Assembly: GCA_037349315.1 (NCBI GenBank)
Contig: JBAIAC010000027.1
Location: 13,185,001 to 13,249,000, forward strand
Direction of reading: 5' to 3'
DNA: 64,000 nt
Origin: Chelydra serpentina
Lineage: Eukaryota > Chordata > Testudines > Chelydridae
Every line of letters begins with the position of its first letter. Positions within the stretch are counted from its first letter, which is position 1. This document shows positions 22,106-33,185 of the stretch, piece by piece. A model generated the notes under the pieces. That model was not told the origin of the DNA. It ran no database searches and was given only the letters and a program-made list of their open reading frames with translations. Made by a program: the position numbers and the translations under genes.

Positions 22106-24077
22106 ATATGCTGCAATATTCCGAGGACATTCCTAAAATGTCCACTTTTTCCACCATGCTCCACAAATGTAATGGAGGCTCCATATGTGAAGCCCCGTGG
22201 AACTAACTATGCTTAACACGGCTTTGGTTTTCCATATGACTTCGGCAGTCGAGGTGCTCTAATGCGGAGCGATGGGTCTGCACACAAGACAATGGTCCCG
22301 TCTCACCTATAAAATAATGCGGAGGGACATGGAGCCTGGCAGCTGAGTAACAAATTTCAAAGACCAGAAGATTAAAATCAATATGAATTAGACCCTCCCC
22401 GAACATTGCTGCTCTCTTTAGATTTTGTGTGTAGAAAGTGTGAACGGCTGTTGATTTTCCCTCCTTCCCAGTGGCACAATACTCATCCAGATACTGAATC
22501 CTTCCGGATCCTGGAAGTTAGTGAGAGTTTCAGCTCTGACTGTGCCTAGTTGGAGGAGAAAGATTTATTCATTTTCCTGGTTAGTTTTACAATTTGAGAT
22601 GAAGCAAACTTAGGCAGGACATTAGAGCGTTCCAAATGTGGAGTTGCAATCTGGGCAGTATCTTGGGTCTTAATTCTTTTGTTGGGGTTTGTTGTTGTTT
22701 TTAATTAATAGGAGGGTCACTTTAAAAAACATCTGTCATTCACTTATTTAAAGAATGAATTTCCATAAGAACAGAAGAGAAATAAACAAGCCTAGAGGTT
22801 TCAGAAGCTGCAGAGATTGCCCCAAGTCTCAGCCAAAGCAAAAGCCACCAAAATCCAATCAATCCACCAATATAAGGGACAATATTTATATTACCCAGAT
22901 TCTCTCTCAGCTTAGAACTCCTCTTATGGCATGGGTTGCAGAGAGTGAGTTTCTAAAAACGCCAAGGGAAGAACAATCTAAAAATCAGATGGGTCTCTTC
23001 CCCAAGTATGATACTGTAGGTAGGTGTTGGATCAGATGTCACCTTTTTCCATAGCAGGGCTACCCAAAGCACAACGCTCTTCCAGGAGATCCCCCTGACA
23101 TGATTAAGAACCTTCCCCTGTGCCCCCTTCTTAAATACCTTACAGAGACATTCATACTGTCTAAGCAGAAACACATTTCAAAAGTGTCATGATAATGACT
23201 GAACGTTCAAAAATGTGTTCCAGAAATAAAGCACTCTCTCTTTAAACCCCCCCAAAAAACCAAAAAAACCACAACCCCTTGATTCCCCGAGGTCCGAGGC
23301 GTGCAATTATGAAGTTAGCAGTTGGGGTGTAATCCGATTTTGCTATGCTGAGCAGTAAAATGTGAATTTACGAGCTGGTTTTTGTTAAATTCCGATATGG
23401 ATTTTTGAAAATGAAAAGGATGGATGGGGTGGGGGGAATGGCAGTGAGACATTTAATCAATGTCATAAAAATGTAACATTCATTGGTCTCCTAAAAAGAA
23501 ATTAATAATCTGTGTAGAAGTATCATTAGGAGATAAGTGACATTTTAGGGCTTTGATTTGTAACTTGTAACAAATCTTGCTTCCACATATTTCAAACATT
23601 TTTAGTGATATCCATCTTTATTAAAACATACCAAAACCTTTTCACCTCAGCTAGAGTAGCCCATCAAGCATTTCTTTCCTGGCATAATATCCTTAAGTAA
23701 AAAGATACATTATCACACACATACTTTCAAGTAATGAAGGCAGAATGAGGCATGCTCCATACTATATTCAAATTAAATCAGGGATTTCAATACTCCCTGA
23801 TTATCAGGGAGCCTTGTCTTTCACTAATAAATTTCTCCTTCATCTTAGGCGCAGGGCTTCTGAGCTCTCTCTCAACCTATCAGACATCTCACTTTTATGC
23901 AGTGGGACAGGGAGTGGGAGGGAGGAGAAATAGGAAGAAAGAATAAGGTAGCTTAGCTAGATAAATGATTGGAATTGCTACATGGAAAGGCAGGCGGCAA
24001 CACAAATCTAAATCATATGCCTTGCTGAATTTAGAGGGCAGAGGGGTGGGGAGGGAGGAGCAACAAATATACAAAGC
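22106..24077. other. Unique intronic DNA, nothing recognised
   Basis: No transposon signature was recognised. The 99-residue frame at 22755-23054 is Lys/Pro/Gln-rich, lacks splice-like flanks or a known domain, and is probably chance. Confidence 0.4.
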
Positions 24078-24180
24078 CTGATTCTCCTCTCACTTACACC
24101 AGTTTTGCACCAAGATTTTTCCATTGATTTTAATGGAATTATCCGTGGCTTTATACCAGGTAAGTGAGAGGCAAATCGGT
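24078..24180. repeat. Foldback element, about 100 bp, well preserved
   Basis: The left arm ATTCTCCTCTCACTTACACC pairs with the right arm, whose core is GTAAGTGAGAGGCAAAT. The centre CCATTGATTTTAATGG is itself palindromic. This is one of the clearest members of the dispersed hairpin family. Confidence 0.7.
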
Positions 24181-24529
24181 ATAACAAATTGCAGAATTAC
24201 TACTCATACAAGGAATAGCAGCTCACATTTCTTTTTTCTTAAATGTACAGCAAAAGGGAATCAAGGACTTTTTTTTTTTTAATTAGTGAAAGGACCATAA
24301 TCAGCCGTTGCAGTTGGGAGAGTTTGTGTAATTTCTGTGTGGATTCCTATTAAATATATTCTAATTAAGCTGTTCCTTTTTTTCATTACCGAGTTAGGAG
24401 AGGATGATGGCAGGGAAAAGTTGGTGAGAGTTACACTATGTATGTTCAGAACTTAGAGCGATAAAAGGACAACCAACGTTTTGTTCTTATTAATTATCTG
24501 TATTACAGTAACAGCTAGAGGATCTAGCC

Positions 24530-25070
24530 TGAGATTAGAGACCCGCTGTGCTGGGAGCTGTACATACACATAATCAAAGACCGTTCTTGCCTTGAGGAGC
24601 TTACAATATAAATAAAGAAGAATGACAGAGGAAGTTATTATTCCTTCTATCAGATGGGGAACTGAGATTCAGACTATGTCTACACTATCGCCGAAAGTCG
24701 ACCTACACTACGCAATTCCAGCTACGTGAGAAACGTAGCTGGAGTCGACATACTTTAGGTTGAGTTATCGCAGGGTCTACACCGCAGGGGGTTGATGGGA
24801 GAAAATCTCCCATCAACTTACCTTACTCTTCTTGTCGGGGGTAGAGTACAGGGGTCTACTGGAGAGTGATCTGCAGTCAATTTGGCGGGTCTTTACTAGA
24901 CCCGCTAAATTGACCGCCAGTGGATCAATTTCAGAGCGTCGATCCCAGCTATAGGGTAGACCGCCTGCAGAGAGATGACCTGCCCAGAGTTAAACAGAAA
25001 GTCTGTGACAGAGGCAGGAGCGGAACGCAGATCTTTCAAGCCCCAGTCCAGTGCCATAACCAAAAAAATC
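24530..25070 (-). repeat. MIR-type SINE, minus strand, split by a MITE
   Basis: The tail (GTGCTGGGAGCTGTACATAC, GCCTTGAGGAGCTTACAATA) leads to GGGGAACTGAGATTCAGA at 24673. The core resumes at 24968 with CAGAGAGATGACCTGCCCAG. Removing 24674-24967 and one copy of CAGA restores a continuous MIR. Confidence 0.85.
24674..24967 (+). mobile_element. Harbinger-like MITE copy 1 (two stem-loops), nested in a MIR
   Basis: It starts CTATGTCTACACTATCG and ends in GTAGACCGCCTG. It keeps two internal stem-loops: one around 24717-24745 (CCAGCTACGT facing ACGTAGCTGG), and one around 24792-24820 (GTTGATGGGAGA facing TCTCCCATCAAC). Copies 2 and 3 at 30351 and 41024 have the same design. CAGA flanks it on both sides. 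Confidence 0.75.
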
Positions 25071-25386
25071 ATCACTCCACATATGTAAACCAGCTTCAGG
25101 GTCCAGGGCGAATTGTCCTTTACCTTAGAAAATGACTAGTAAGATCCTTCATTTTACCGTAGGGCCCCGATTCTTCAGGCTATTGACCTGTGACCCCGAC
25201 CTGATCTTGGTGACCTTTGTCTAGGAACTTCTGCATTATTAGTCATATTTTATGAGAATGCAAAATGCTTGAGAAACTCTATGATACAAATAGATGAACA
25301 TAAAATGTATTGATATGACAGGCTGTGTAATGGGCTTGAAGCCAACTGAGATCTTTCAGTAGGTAGTTATGGATTAGTTTATGAGT
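25071..25386. other. Unique intronic DNA, nothing recognised
   Basis: Short AT-rich stretch between repeats. Confidence 0.4.
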
Positions 25387-26287
25387 GTTATGTTAAAGGG
25401 GATATATTGCTGACTTAGATTTAATTTATATGCTTGGAGCACTAAGAATGCTTATAGTAATTTTAAGGAAAGTTGTACTGCAAGCAGAAGAATCAAAAAA
25501 ATAAGTATATTAGGCTTAGCTATAGGTATTAAGGTTTAAGAGTTAGCATGAAGCCTCGTTGAGGCCTGGTTGTTAGCATAAGATGGCGTATGTGTTTGAC
25601 CTGAGGTTATGAAATTTAGCAACATGTGCTTTGCGATAAACAAAATAAACCTCAAAAGAACAAGTACAATGTATAATTGTATAAATAAATGCAAAATAGT
25701 AGGTTTTTAGGTTGTTTTTGCAATAAGGTAACCATTGAGCTAACCACATTAACATATCAAAACTATTAGGTCAGTTAATTGACACAAATGGGAGTGTTAA
25801 CTGTCAGAAGTTTAATTATGAGTAGCCAGAATATCTTATGTATTTAGCTGGAATTCCACACATGGGCAGCAGGCTGGATAAGAGACCTTACCAAATATCG
25901 TCTCTGACATGTGTAGGTAGAATGGATAAAGGCCCATAAAAGATGTGGTTATCCCACCTGTTGTTGGACTACATTGGAATCTCGAAGTCTATGTAAATTG
26001 GATCGTGACATCCCACTTATGATTTACACCACTAGCTGCTTTTTTCTATCTTCTATCTTATTTTCCCCATTTCTCAGTAGATTCAGTATGATAACACTGA
26101 AAGTTGTTTTGTTATTTATATCTATCTATTGGGGAATTGCACTGATTTATGTAACTGCTGGGTTAAAGAACCTGTATTAGTGCCCTCTGCAATTTTGCAC
26201 CCTATACTGATACCAGGCTTCAAGCTCTTAATTGAGTAAAGCTTCCAGTTACCTTAAAGGGAATATGTTGTTTGATGGCTGACTGCA
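25387..26287 (+). mobile_element. Probable solo LTR, boundaries unresolved
   Basis: A block of about 900 bp, with a different texture from its surroundings, carries a TATA-like CATAAAAG near 25935, followed by GTTGTTGGACTACATTGG and then a T-rich segment. This order (AT-rich U3, TATA box, short R/U5) and the phrase TATTAGTGCCCTCTGC resemble turtle LTRs I have seen. I could not find an exact target duplication. No internal retroviral coding sequence is adjacent. Confidence 0.45.
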
Positions 26288-26299
26288 GAATTTGGCTTT

Positions 26300-26690
26300 C
26301 AGTCATTACGTTTGATTTCAATGGAGTTACTCCTGACTTACACCAGCATCACTGAGAGCAAGATTCCTCCCTATGTTTCTTTCAGTTATAAACTCAAAGC
26401 TGTGCTGAATTTCTATTTGTGTCAGAGGTAATGTGATGACAATACAATTGCCATGGAAATATCCTTTTCATGAACACCTTTAATTCGCAAGGAGCCCTTT
26501 TCTGGTCCTTGCACACCATTTAAAAATAAATGTTCAATGAAAGCAGAGACCACACCAAATATTTGGCAAATTGATCATATAAAACTCAAGGTGAGATTGT
26601 CAAAGCGACCTGAGGGATGTGGACTCCAACAATTCCATTAGAAAACCCTCTGGCAGCTTTGAAAATATCAACCTTGGAGTTTGTCTATAT
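26300..26690. repeat. Two foldback fragments
   Basis: At 26306-26370, TTTCAATGGAGTTACTCCTG and ACACCAGCATCACTGAGAGC match one arm of the SINE-sized hairpin family. At 26588-26680, GTGAGATTGTCAAAGCG and GCTTTGAAAATATC are complementary, as in the GATTTTCAAAA family. Confidence 0.5.
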
Positions 26691-26699
26691 TTAGAACTA

Positions 26700-27924
26700 T
26701 ACCACTTATATGGGAAACATGATTTTTTTAATTAGCCATGTCTTTGTTCTAGCTCAGCTTTGAAGACTCGGTGACAGAATATGATTCGCTTAATTAGTTG
26801 TCTTCACCAGTTCTGACTGGGACACACATGGCCAGATCAGAAAGGCACCAGATTACCTCACAACTATGAGATATTCTTACACTTTGATTGCAAAAGGACA
26901 CACACCTGCATCATCTGCCCTTAAAGCTGTGCCATCAATAGGTATTGGAAAAGAAATGTTTGATGCGTCACACCAAATATTTCCTTATAATGATGAATAT
27001 TTTAAAACACCCTGAATTTCATTGCAATCATTTATGCTAAGAACAATCAAAGACCCCTCCCTGTGCAAAGGTTAGGTCTTTGCTCAAGCCCACAGACTTT
27101 AACCTCATAAATATTCCCAGCTATAAGATCTTATTAAGAAGGTAAGTATCCCAAGAGCATAAAACCATCAAGCTGTAAATTTTATTTAATTTCCCATGAG
27201 ATTTCCTAGCCTCATACATATAATTAGAGTGCAGTATAGAGCACTTTTTTGTGTTTTGTCAATAAATCACTAGGGAACAATCAACGTTTAAGAGGACAAG
27301 CTTTAATGATTTTTCAGACCCCTAAGCAATCATGCCTGCTACAGTGGCAAGCCAGTCTTTAACTTCCTCTAACTAGGACTGTGGACAGTAATGTTAGATA
27401 GGGCCCCAAACACTTAATCCTATTAGATTCTCCAGCCCAGACAATCATGGCATGCACCCTAGGGACATATTGATTTTGATTTGGCTGACAGATAAGACCA
27501 GCCAGGCTACTGTAGGCTGCACTTTATTAAGTGTTTACAAATTAAATATCTGAAGGTCTGTAATAAGCACAACTCTGCCATACAGACAAGTGTGTATTTG
27601 CAATTACCTGTGCAGCTGGACGAAAGACGACTTTTCATCCATCATCAAGAGTCCATCTTTAGAGGTTCAATAGCTCTGAATACAGTGAGTCAAAAGGGAT
27701 CCCGTTTTTCCTGACCAAGGAAGATGAAGGGTTCTAACATCTTGATTTCAGCACAATCTCTTGAGTAACAAAAGTTTTCTTGCGGGATTTTTTCCAGTGG
27801 CAAATTCTCTCAAGAACTTTTCTATCATGAGATTTCAGCAAGGAGTCTCATAATATTTATGATTGGTCTATACACCTGGACCATCATGTTTCTCTGACTG
27901 TATAAATATGTCTGAAATATAATT
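26700..27924. other. Unique intronic DNA, possibly conserved at 26880-27600
   Basis: Repeat-free, AT-rich sequence with several ATAAATATT, TTATTAAG and TTTAATGATTTTTC words. No exon was recognised. It could hold an enhancer, but that cannot be judged without alignment. Confidence 0.3.
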
Positions 27925-28072
27925 TCATTCCATGCGTCTGATGAAGTGGGTACTAACCCACGAAAGCTTATGCTGAAATAAATTTGTTAGTCTCTAAGGT
28001 GCTACAAGTTTTTCTTTCTTATTTTCATTTTGCTGACACAGACTAACACGGCTACTACACTTAAACCTATCA
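27925..28072 (+). repeat. Interspersed repeat with hammerhead-like core
   Basis: The block GTCTGATGAAGTGGGTACTA…ACCCACGAAAGCTTATGC, then AAATAAATTTGTTAGTCTC and ACAGACTAACACGGCTAC, is a widely dispersed amniote repeat. I recall the motif but not its formal name; a Penelope-type or other retroelement 3' end is likely. CTGATGA (27938-27944), a 6-bp helix (27946-27951 with 27956-27961) and GAAA (27962-27965) are arranged as in a hammerhead ribozyme, with one extra A before the helix. Confidence 0.75.
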
Positions 28073-28547
28073 TAATATTTAGGCAGGACTCAAATGATGC
28101 AACATTCAATGACAGCAACCATCACTTCCCTTTTTTCATCTCTACATGTTTATTATTTTAGCTCTGGAGCGGAATATTTTTCATTTCCCACCTCTCTATT
28201 TAGGTATTTTAGACCATTTTAGAAATATTTCAATGTATAAACTCCAAATAGTATTTAGATATTACAATGAAGGGGATGGATGGATGGACGGCTAGGACAC
28301 AGACAGACTCCAAGTTGGCAAAAAACTGACTGCAAGGTGACTTCACCATGAAGGAGGCCTTCTAAGCATAAAAGGACTGGGGCTTTTGGCAATGGTAAGC
28401 CATTCTTTTTTATGCACACGCAGTTTATTGAAACTTTTGGAAAGAGGATCCTGGTTTTTTATTCAAATAGCCAATGGATATTTTAGACCCTCTGCCTATG
28501 TTCACTGGCAAGATGTAACCAAATAATACTTTCTTGTGCTAAGATCT
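28073..28547. other. Unique intronic DNA, nothing recognised
   Basis: Includes a short GGATGGATGGATGGACGG run near 28273. Confidence 0.4.
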
Positions 28548-28622
28548 ACATCACGATCCAGGAAACAATCCAGCACGCATTGAATGGACTCCCACTGGCT
28601 TCACTGGAGAGGGATAAGGCCC
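28548..28622. repeat. Foldback-type repeat fragment
   Basis: GAATGGACTCCCACTGGCTT lies between decayed arms ATCCAGG and GGGATAAGGCCCC. Confidence 0.4.
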
Positions 28623-28680
28623 CAAAAGCAGAGCTAAAAGTTACAGAGTATGATTATTAGTTGCCTGGCATCTTGTGTAA

Positions 28681-28778
28681 CCATTTATATCAGTGCAAAA
28701 GTAAAGCCAAGTGGGTGTAAAATGCTACTATTCTGAGTTGGTAGCATTTTACTGTCCACTTTGCACGAGTATAAATGA
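28681..28778. repeat. Foldback element, about 98 bp
   Basis: Nested complementary pairs occur in order: CATTTATA with TATAAATG, GTGCAAA with TTTGCAC, and TAAAATGCTAC with GTAGCATTTTA. The whole block could fold as one hairpin with small bulges. Confidence 0.75.
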
Positions 28779-29883
28779 CAACAAAAGGTACAAAGCAGCG
28801 GAGAAGCAGGATCACAATACCTATCATTTCAGTGAATGGAAAATAGCCTAAAAGGAGAACTTGATCATGGCAACATAGCTTCACAATTGCCTCCATACAC
28901 CATACAACACATGGTAGTACACAGCACTGCCACTAAGCCATGGAGTCAACTGAAAAGATGATATTTCTGTACCAGGAATTACTCCTGTGTTCTGGAGTAG
29001 AAACCAGCTTACGAGCTGTGACTGAACACCAAATGCTAGATCACACCACACTACTCTACTAAGAAGTAGTCTCCCAAGTACTTTAAATAGGTTAACGAAC
29101 CAAGATTTTTCTCTCTATTCTTATACAGCTTGCACAAATCTATAAATGACTTATCTCAGGGTTACTGCGGTTATAAATTAATTATGGAAATGTCAGCCAA
29201 ATCAGGTAGATGCCAAAGGAGCAACAGGGAGAGCAGTGATTTACAATGGACGATTTAGATTCTGGGTGACCTGCACAATGGGTTCACAGCCTCTGGCAGC
29301 ATTCCACCCTCTCCCAGGGAATTTAACCTTGAAGAATACACTTAAAATTGTTTTTTTGTATGAGTAATTGACAGCGGTTGAAGAAGTGACCTGAAGATGG
29401 GAGAGTTACTGCATCATTTTCTTCTCATCTCTTACTTCCTTAAACCACAACTCTCTCTTTTCAGCCTTTGGAAGCTGAAAGGTTGGGTTATTTTTTGCAT
29501 TGCGAGTTAGACCCCATTCGCATTTCATCCCAGCAATGCCAGACATATGACAAATCTAAAATAAAATATGATTATTTATAAGGAAAACCGGAATCAGATG
29601 AACATTGCTTTCTGCCTGTATGCCTGCCTAGGCATCTATTCATCTTAGGTGGATACCACTATGGTATGTAAATATCTGAATCCCTGCCCTTGCATGAAGC
29701 CCCATTGGGTTTCATGGGGTTCTATGAAAGTTCAGGGGGTCTGCCAGCGTGGAGCAGATAACAAGATCCTAAATGCCCTATGTAACCTAAGAGCATCCCA
29801 ATGCCAGAGGGGAAAGGGCTCCCTGGTATCTGGTACAGAGTTTCTGCTGACCCCACCAGTTCAGTATACCCCCATTAATTAAT
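28779..29883. other. Unique intronic DNA, nothing recognised
   Basis: No repeat or coding signal was recognised. The 77-residue frame at 29649-29882 has no known domain. Confidence 0.4.
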
Positions 29884-30350
29884 GTCAAACTGTATCTGAG
29901 GTATCATGTAAGGTATAATTAGAACACGAATAACACACTGATCATTAATTTTTTGCATGGCATATATATGGCAAACACCCAAAGAACCATACCAATGTGT
30001 TCTAGGAAGTTATGTGGGACTAAAATGTATTTCCCAGAAGGTGAACAGGTTTCTCTCAAACAAAAGGGCAGCCAATGCTACAGCCAGGTGCCATCAGAGT
30101 CAATTAGTCAATGTCAAGTGACTATTCATTCACATTGGAGGACACACAGACAGATCAGTTTGCATTTTAGCAAACACCAGTGGGGGAAGAAACCAGCATG
30201 GAACTTCCTTCACCACCAGACCCCGTGTCTCCCACCTCACAGCTTGAATAAACTTTACACTGTGGGGTAACCTTCAGAAGAATCTATGTCAAAGGTTCAC
30301 TGGGCTATCGAAGAGAGGGGCAAGGAACTCCAAGTTATCTTTTCACCCAA

Positions 30351-30655
30351 GGCCTGGTCCACACTGGCGGGGGGGGGGGGGGTGGGATCGATCTAAGATA
30401 CGCAACTTCAGCTACGAGAATAGCGTAGCTGAAGTCGACGTATCTTAGATCGAATTAAAATTACTTACTTCGGGTCCACGCGGTGCAGGCAGGCTCCCCC
30501 GTCGACTCCGCTTACTCCTTGCGCCGAGCTGGAGTTCCGGAGTCGACGGGGAGCGCTTCTGGGATCGATTTATCGCGTCTACATGAGACACAATAAATCG
30601 ATCCCAGAAGATCGATCTCTACCCGCCGAATCGGGCGGGTAGTGTAGACCTACCC
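30351..30655 (+). mobile_element. Harbinger-like MITE copy 2 (two stem-loops)
   Basis: It begins GGCCTGGTCCACACTGGC, with a poly-G insertion, and ends GTGTAGACCTACCC. CAA precedes it and TAA follows it, suggesting a decayed 3-bp duplication. Stem-loop 1 uses TCTAAGATACGCAACTTCAG and its complement up to about 30452. Stem-loop 2 near 30560-30607 pairs CTGGGATCGATTTAT with ATAAATCGATCCCAG. Confidence 0.85.
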
Positions 30656-31296
30656 TAAGATGACAAAGAAACAGAGTACTTTCTCTTTGGGGAGAGATCC
30701 AGACCAGAGGGGTGGTCAGCCACCTCGCTGGAAGAAGTGCATGGTAAAAAGTCTTACCCAATACCTAGACAATAGCTTGTTAAAGTCTTCGTATTAGAAC
30801 ACACTTTTCATTTTTATTTGTTTGCAACCATTTCAAATCTTTATCCCTTAAACTTGATCTCACTTGAAACCTACGTCTTTGTAATTAAACAAACTTGTTT
30901 TACTTTTAGTCTCAACCCATCCCATTTGTGCTTGAACTGAAGTAATTGTTAAGTCCAGTTCAAGTTATAATCTGTGTGTTTTGTCTCTTTAGAGGACCAG
31001 CCAATCTTCTTATCCCTCTGAATGGCTCAGCAAAGGTCTGGACATTACAGAGCACAGTTTGGGGAAAATTCAGGACTGGGAGGCCTTGGGGACATCTGGC
31101 CAGCTGTAACCAAAGCTGGTGGAAACCAAGGAGAGACTGTGGTGCAGCAGGAGGCTGCTGATGCCAGAGTACTGTTTCAGGGCTGCAAAGCATACAGAGT
31201 GCATGCTTGTTACTGACTTCCAGGCAGGGAGACGCAGCAACCGAGCACTTAAATTACTCAGGGTTACATGGCAAGTGACTCCTCCTCACTGGTCTG

Positions 31297-31819
31297 CAGA
31301 GCCGTCCCTTGGGTACAGTGAATCAGGACGACCACCCCGGGCCCCAAACGTTGCGGGGGCCCTGAGCTTCCATAAAATCGTGAGGAGGTGGGCGGGGAGG
31401 TGAGGCAGGAGGGCGAGCGGGGTGAGGAGGCGAACGGGGAGGTGAATGGCAGGCGGGTGGAGGGGGGGGGTGAGGAGGAGCCCCCCTACCATAACCTCCC
31501 CCTCCCTCCAGCACCTTCTGGTGGGTCCCACCGATCAGCGCCTACCGCCTGCCACAGATCAAATGTTTCACGACATCAGGAGGAGCTGGGGGGGGAGGGG
31601 AGAGGAGCGAGGGTGCAGCGCTTGAGGGAGGGGGCAGAACTGGGCTGGGAAGAGCTGGGGCGGGGCTGGAGTGGGAAGAAGCAGGGTGGGAGTGGGGCCT
31701 TGGGGGAAAAGGGTGGAGTGGGGACGAGGACTGGGCGGATTTGGGGGGGAGCACCCCCCAGCAGATTAGAAACTCAGCGCCTATGTCCCAGACCCCACAC
31801 CTCTCTAGGGACAGCCCTG
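31297..31819 (+). mobile_element. hAT-type non-autonomous element, 523 bp, nested
   Basis: Ends CAGAGCCGTCCCTTGGG and (reverse complement) CAGGGCTGTCCCTAGAG form terminal inverted repeats. The exact 8-bp duplication CTGGTCTG lies at 31289-31296 and 31820-31827. The interior is GC-rich and purine-biased. The 166- and 118-residue frames inside are low-complexity Gly/Glu/Arg or Pro/Ser translation and not transposase. Confidence 0.92.
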
Positions 31820-31855
31820 CTGGTCTGGATTTCACCCCAGAACGTAACACCATAT

Positions 31856-31985
31856 TATTATAATTATTTGTATTACCATAGCGCCTAGGAGCCCCCATCT
31901 TGGGCCATCACCCCATTGTGTTAAGTGCTGTACAGACAGAACAAAACACAGTCCCTGCCTCAAACTGCTAAAAATCAAAAGGCAA
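31856..31985 (-). repeat. MIR/L2-like tail, minus strand
   Basis: TTTGTATTACCATAGCGCC, then CCATTGTGTTAAGTGCTG and CAGTCCCTGCCTCAAACTGC are the reversed tail seen at 1406-1530. Confidence 0.75.
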
Positions 31986-32271
31986 TGTTCCCAGTTTTCT
32001 TCATTTGCACCTAGCTTTTTTGTTTGTTTGAGGTATTTTTGTTTCCCCTTCCCCCTTCCCCCTCCCCATTAATCATTTGGTCTCAGGTAGGTAGATGCCA
32101 TTACAGGAGGAAAAGCCAAAGAATAAAAATAAGAGGGATGACATTAACTATTTTAAGGCCACTTTGTAGGATAACATCAATCCTGGATTTAAGACATGTG
32201 CAAAAACCAAGCACCTTCTTTTAGTCTTTGGAAAGTTACATATAGATGAGGTTGGTGGTATCTAAGTCAAG

Positions 32272-32410
32272 CCAAAGATAATTATTATCATTACTACAGT
32301 CGTAACTATGGGTGCCAGCTCTGGTTGGACTCCTATTCTGTCCAAACTCAGTGAGAGAGTGCCTGCCCCAAAGGGCTTACAAATTAAATACGACACTTAA
32401 TAATTAGTGC
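32272..32410 (-). repeat. MIR/L2-like tail, minus strand, degraded
   Basis: ATTATTATCATTACTACAG, then GAGAGAGTGCCTGCCCCAAA and GGGCTTACAAATTAAATACG match the reversed tail with more mutations than at 31856. Confidence 0.6.
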
Positions 32411-32599
32411 AGATACTACTCCAGGTAAGGCACCCCTTTTGCTCCCAGCTATGAACCGTTCCTTCAACCATGAGTATTGATCATGATCCCAGACTATCAA
32501 TTTGGCCTACAATCTTGGGGTCCTTTAGGGTTCTTCGCTGCTTCTGGAGACACAGATAGAAATGGATTGAATAAAATGCTTTCTGCCACCTACAGCTAG

Positions 32600-33185
32600 A
32601 CTGCGCTCTATCTGATCAAATATGGACCTGCCTGCAGTGATCCATGCTTTCGTAACCGGCACGCCGGATAACTGCAACTCACTGTCCGTAGACATGAGAA
32701 CACCAATGTTCTAAAAGTGTCAGTTAATGCACATTGCAACAGCCTGCCTCCGTCACCAAACCAGCCGCTGAGAGCATATCACTATGGTGCTCTCTTAATT
32801 ATGCGGGCTTCCATGTAATATCAGGTCACATTCAAAGGCTTGGGGTTCATCTTCAAGGCATTGAATGGAACTGGCCCAAGATCATTCAGAGAGCGCCTTG
32901 CTCTGTGCAACAATGACCTCCACTGACAGCTGTGTTCCTCAGGAACAATGAAACTGCGAACCTCAAGGGTGAAACTAACGGGCTTAGGAGAACAAGCATT
33001 TTCTCTACCACAGGTTATAGGCCCCGGAATTCATGATCAGAGGAGACTAGAATGTCTACCTATCTTTCTGCCTTCAGAGCAAAGTACAAAGCTCATCTTA
33101 GCTCTCCCAGAGTCAATTAAAGGCAGGAACAAAGAGGACTGGAGAGAAAGAAACCTAATAAAATGAAACACTGCCCTGAATTCCA
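32600..33185 (+). mobile_element. L2/L3-like LINE, decayed ORF2 C-terminus
   Basis: With frameshifts, translation gives AVIHAFVTGTPDNCNSL, REHITMVL and FKALNGTGP-like pieces. An open stretch (frame starting 32948) reads LRTSRVKLTGLGEQAFSLPQ. These match the order and character of the C-terminal reverse-transcriptase region of L2/CR1-clade LINEs (SRLDYCNAL, REHITPVL, FKALNGLGP, GERAFSVAGP). Several stops show it is old and inactive. Confidence 0.7.

Larger units (their letters stand above)
29884..31853 (+). mobile_element. Probable LTR-derived block carrying two nested DNA elements
   Basis: About 1.1 kb of sequence remains once the MITE at 30351-30655 and the hAT at 31297-31819 are removed. 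It contains ACTTGTTTTACTTTTAGTC-type U3/R-like sequence and an AATAAA near 30247, and ends in CCCAGAACGTAACA. The texture resembles turtle endogenous LTRs. No target duplication was found at the proposed ends, and no retroviral coding sequence is visible. The start could lie upstream. Confidence 0.4.

Noticed and set aside
29884..31853. Intact endogenous retrovirus
   Set aside because: Only LTR-like sequence is present; no gag, pol or env frames were seen between or beside the LTR-like blocks.
31388..31888. 166-residue plus-strand frame and opposing 118-residue frame
   Set aside because: They lie in the GC-rich interior of a hAT element and cross its right boundary. Composition is low-complexity.
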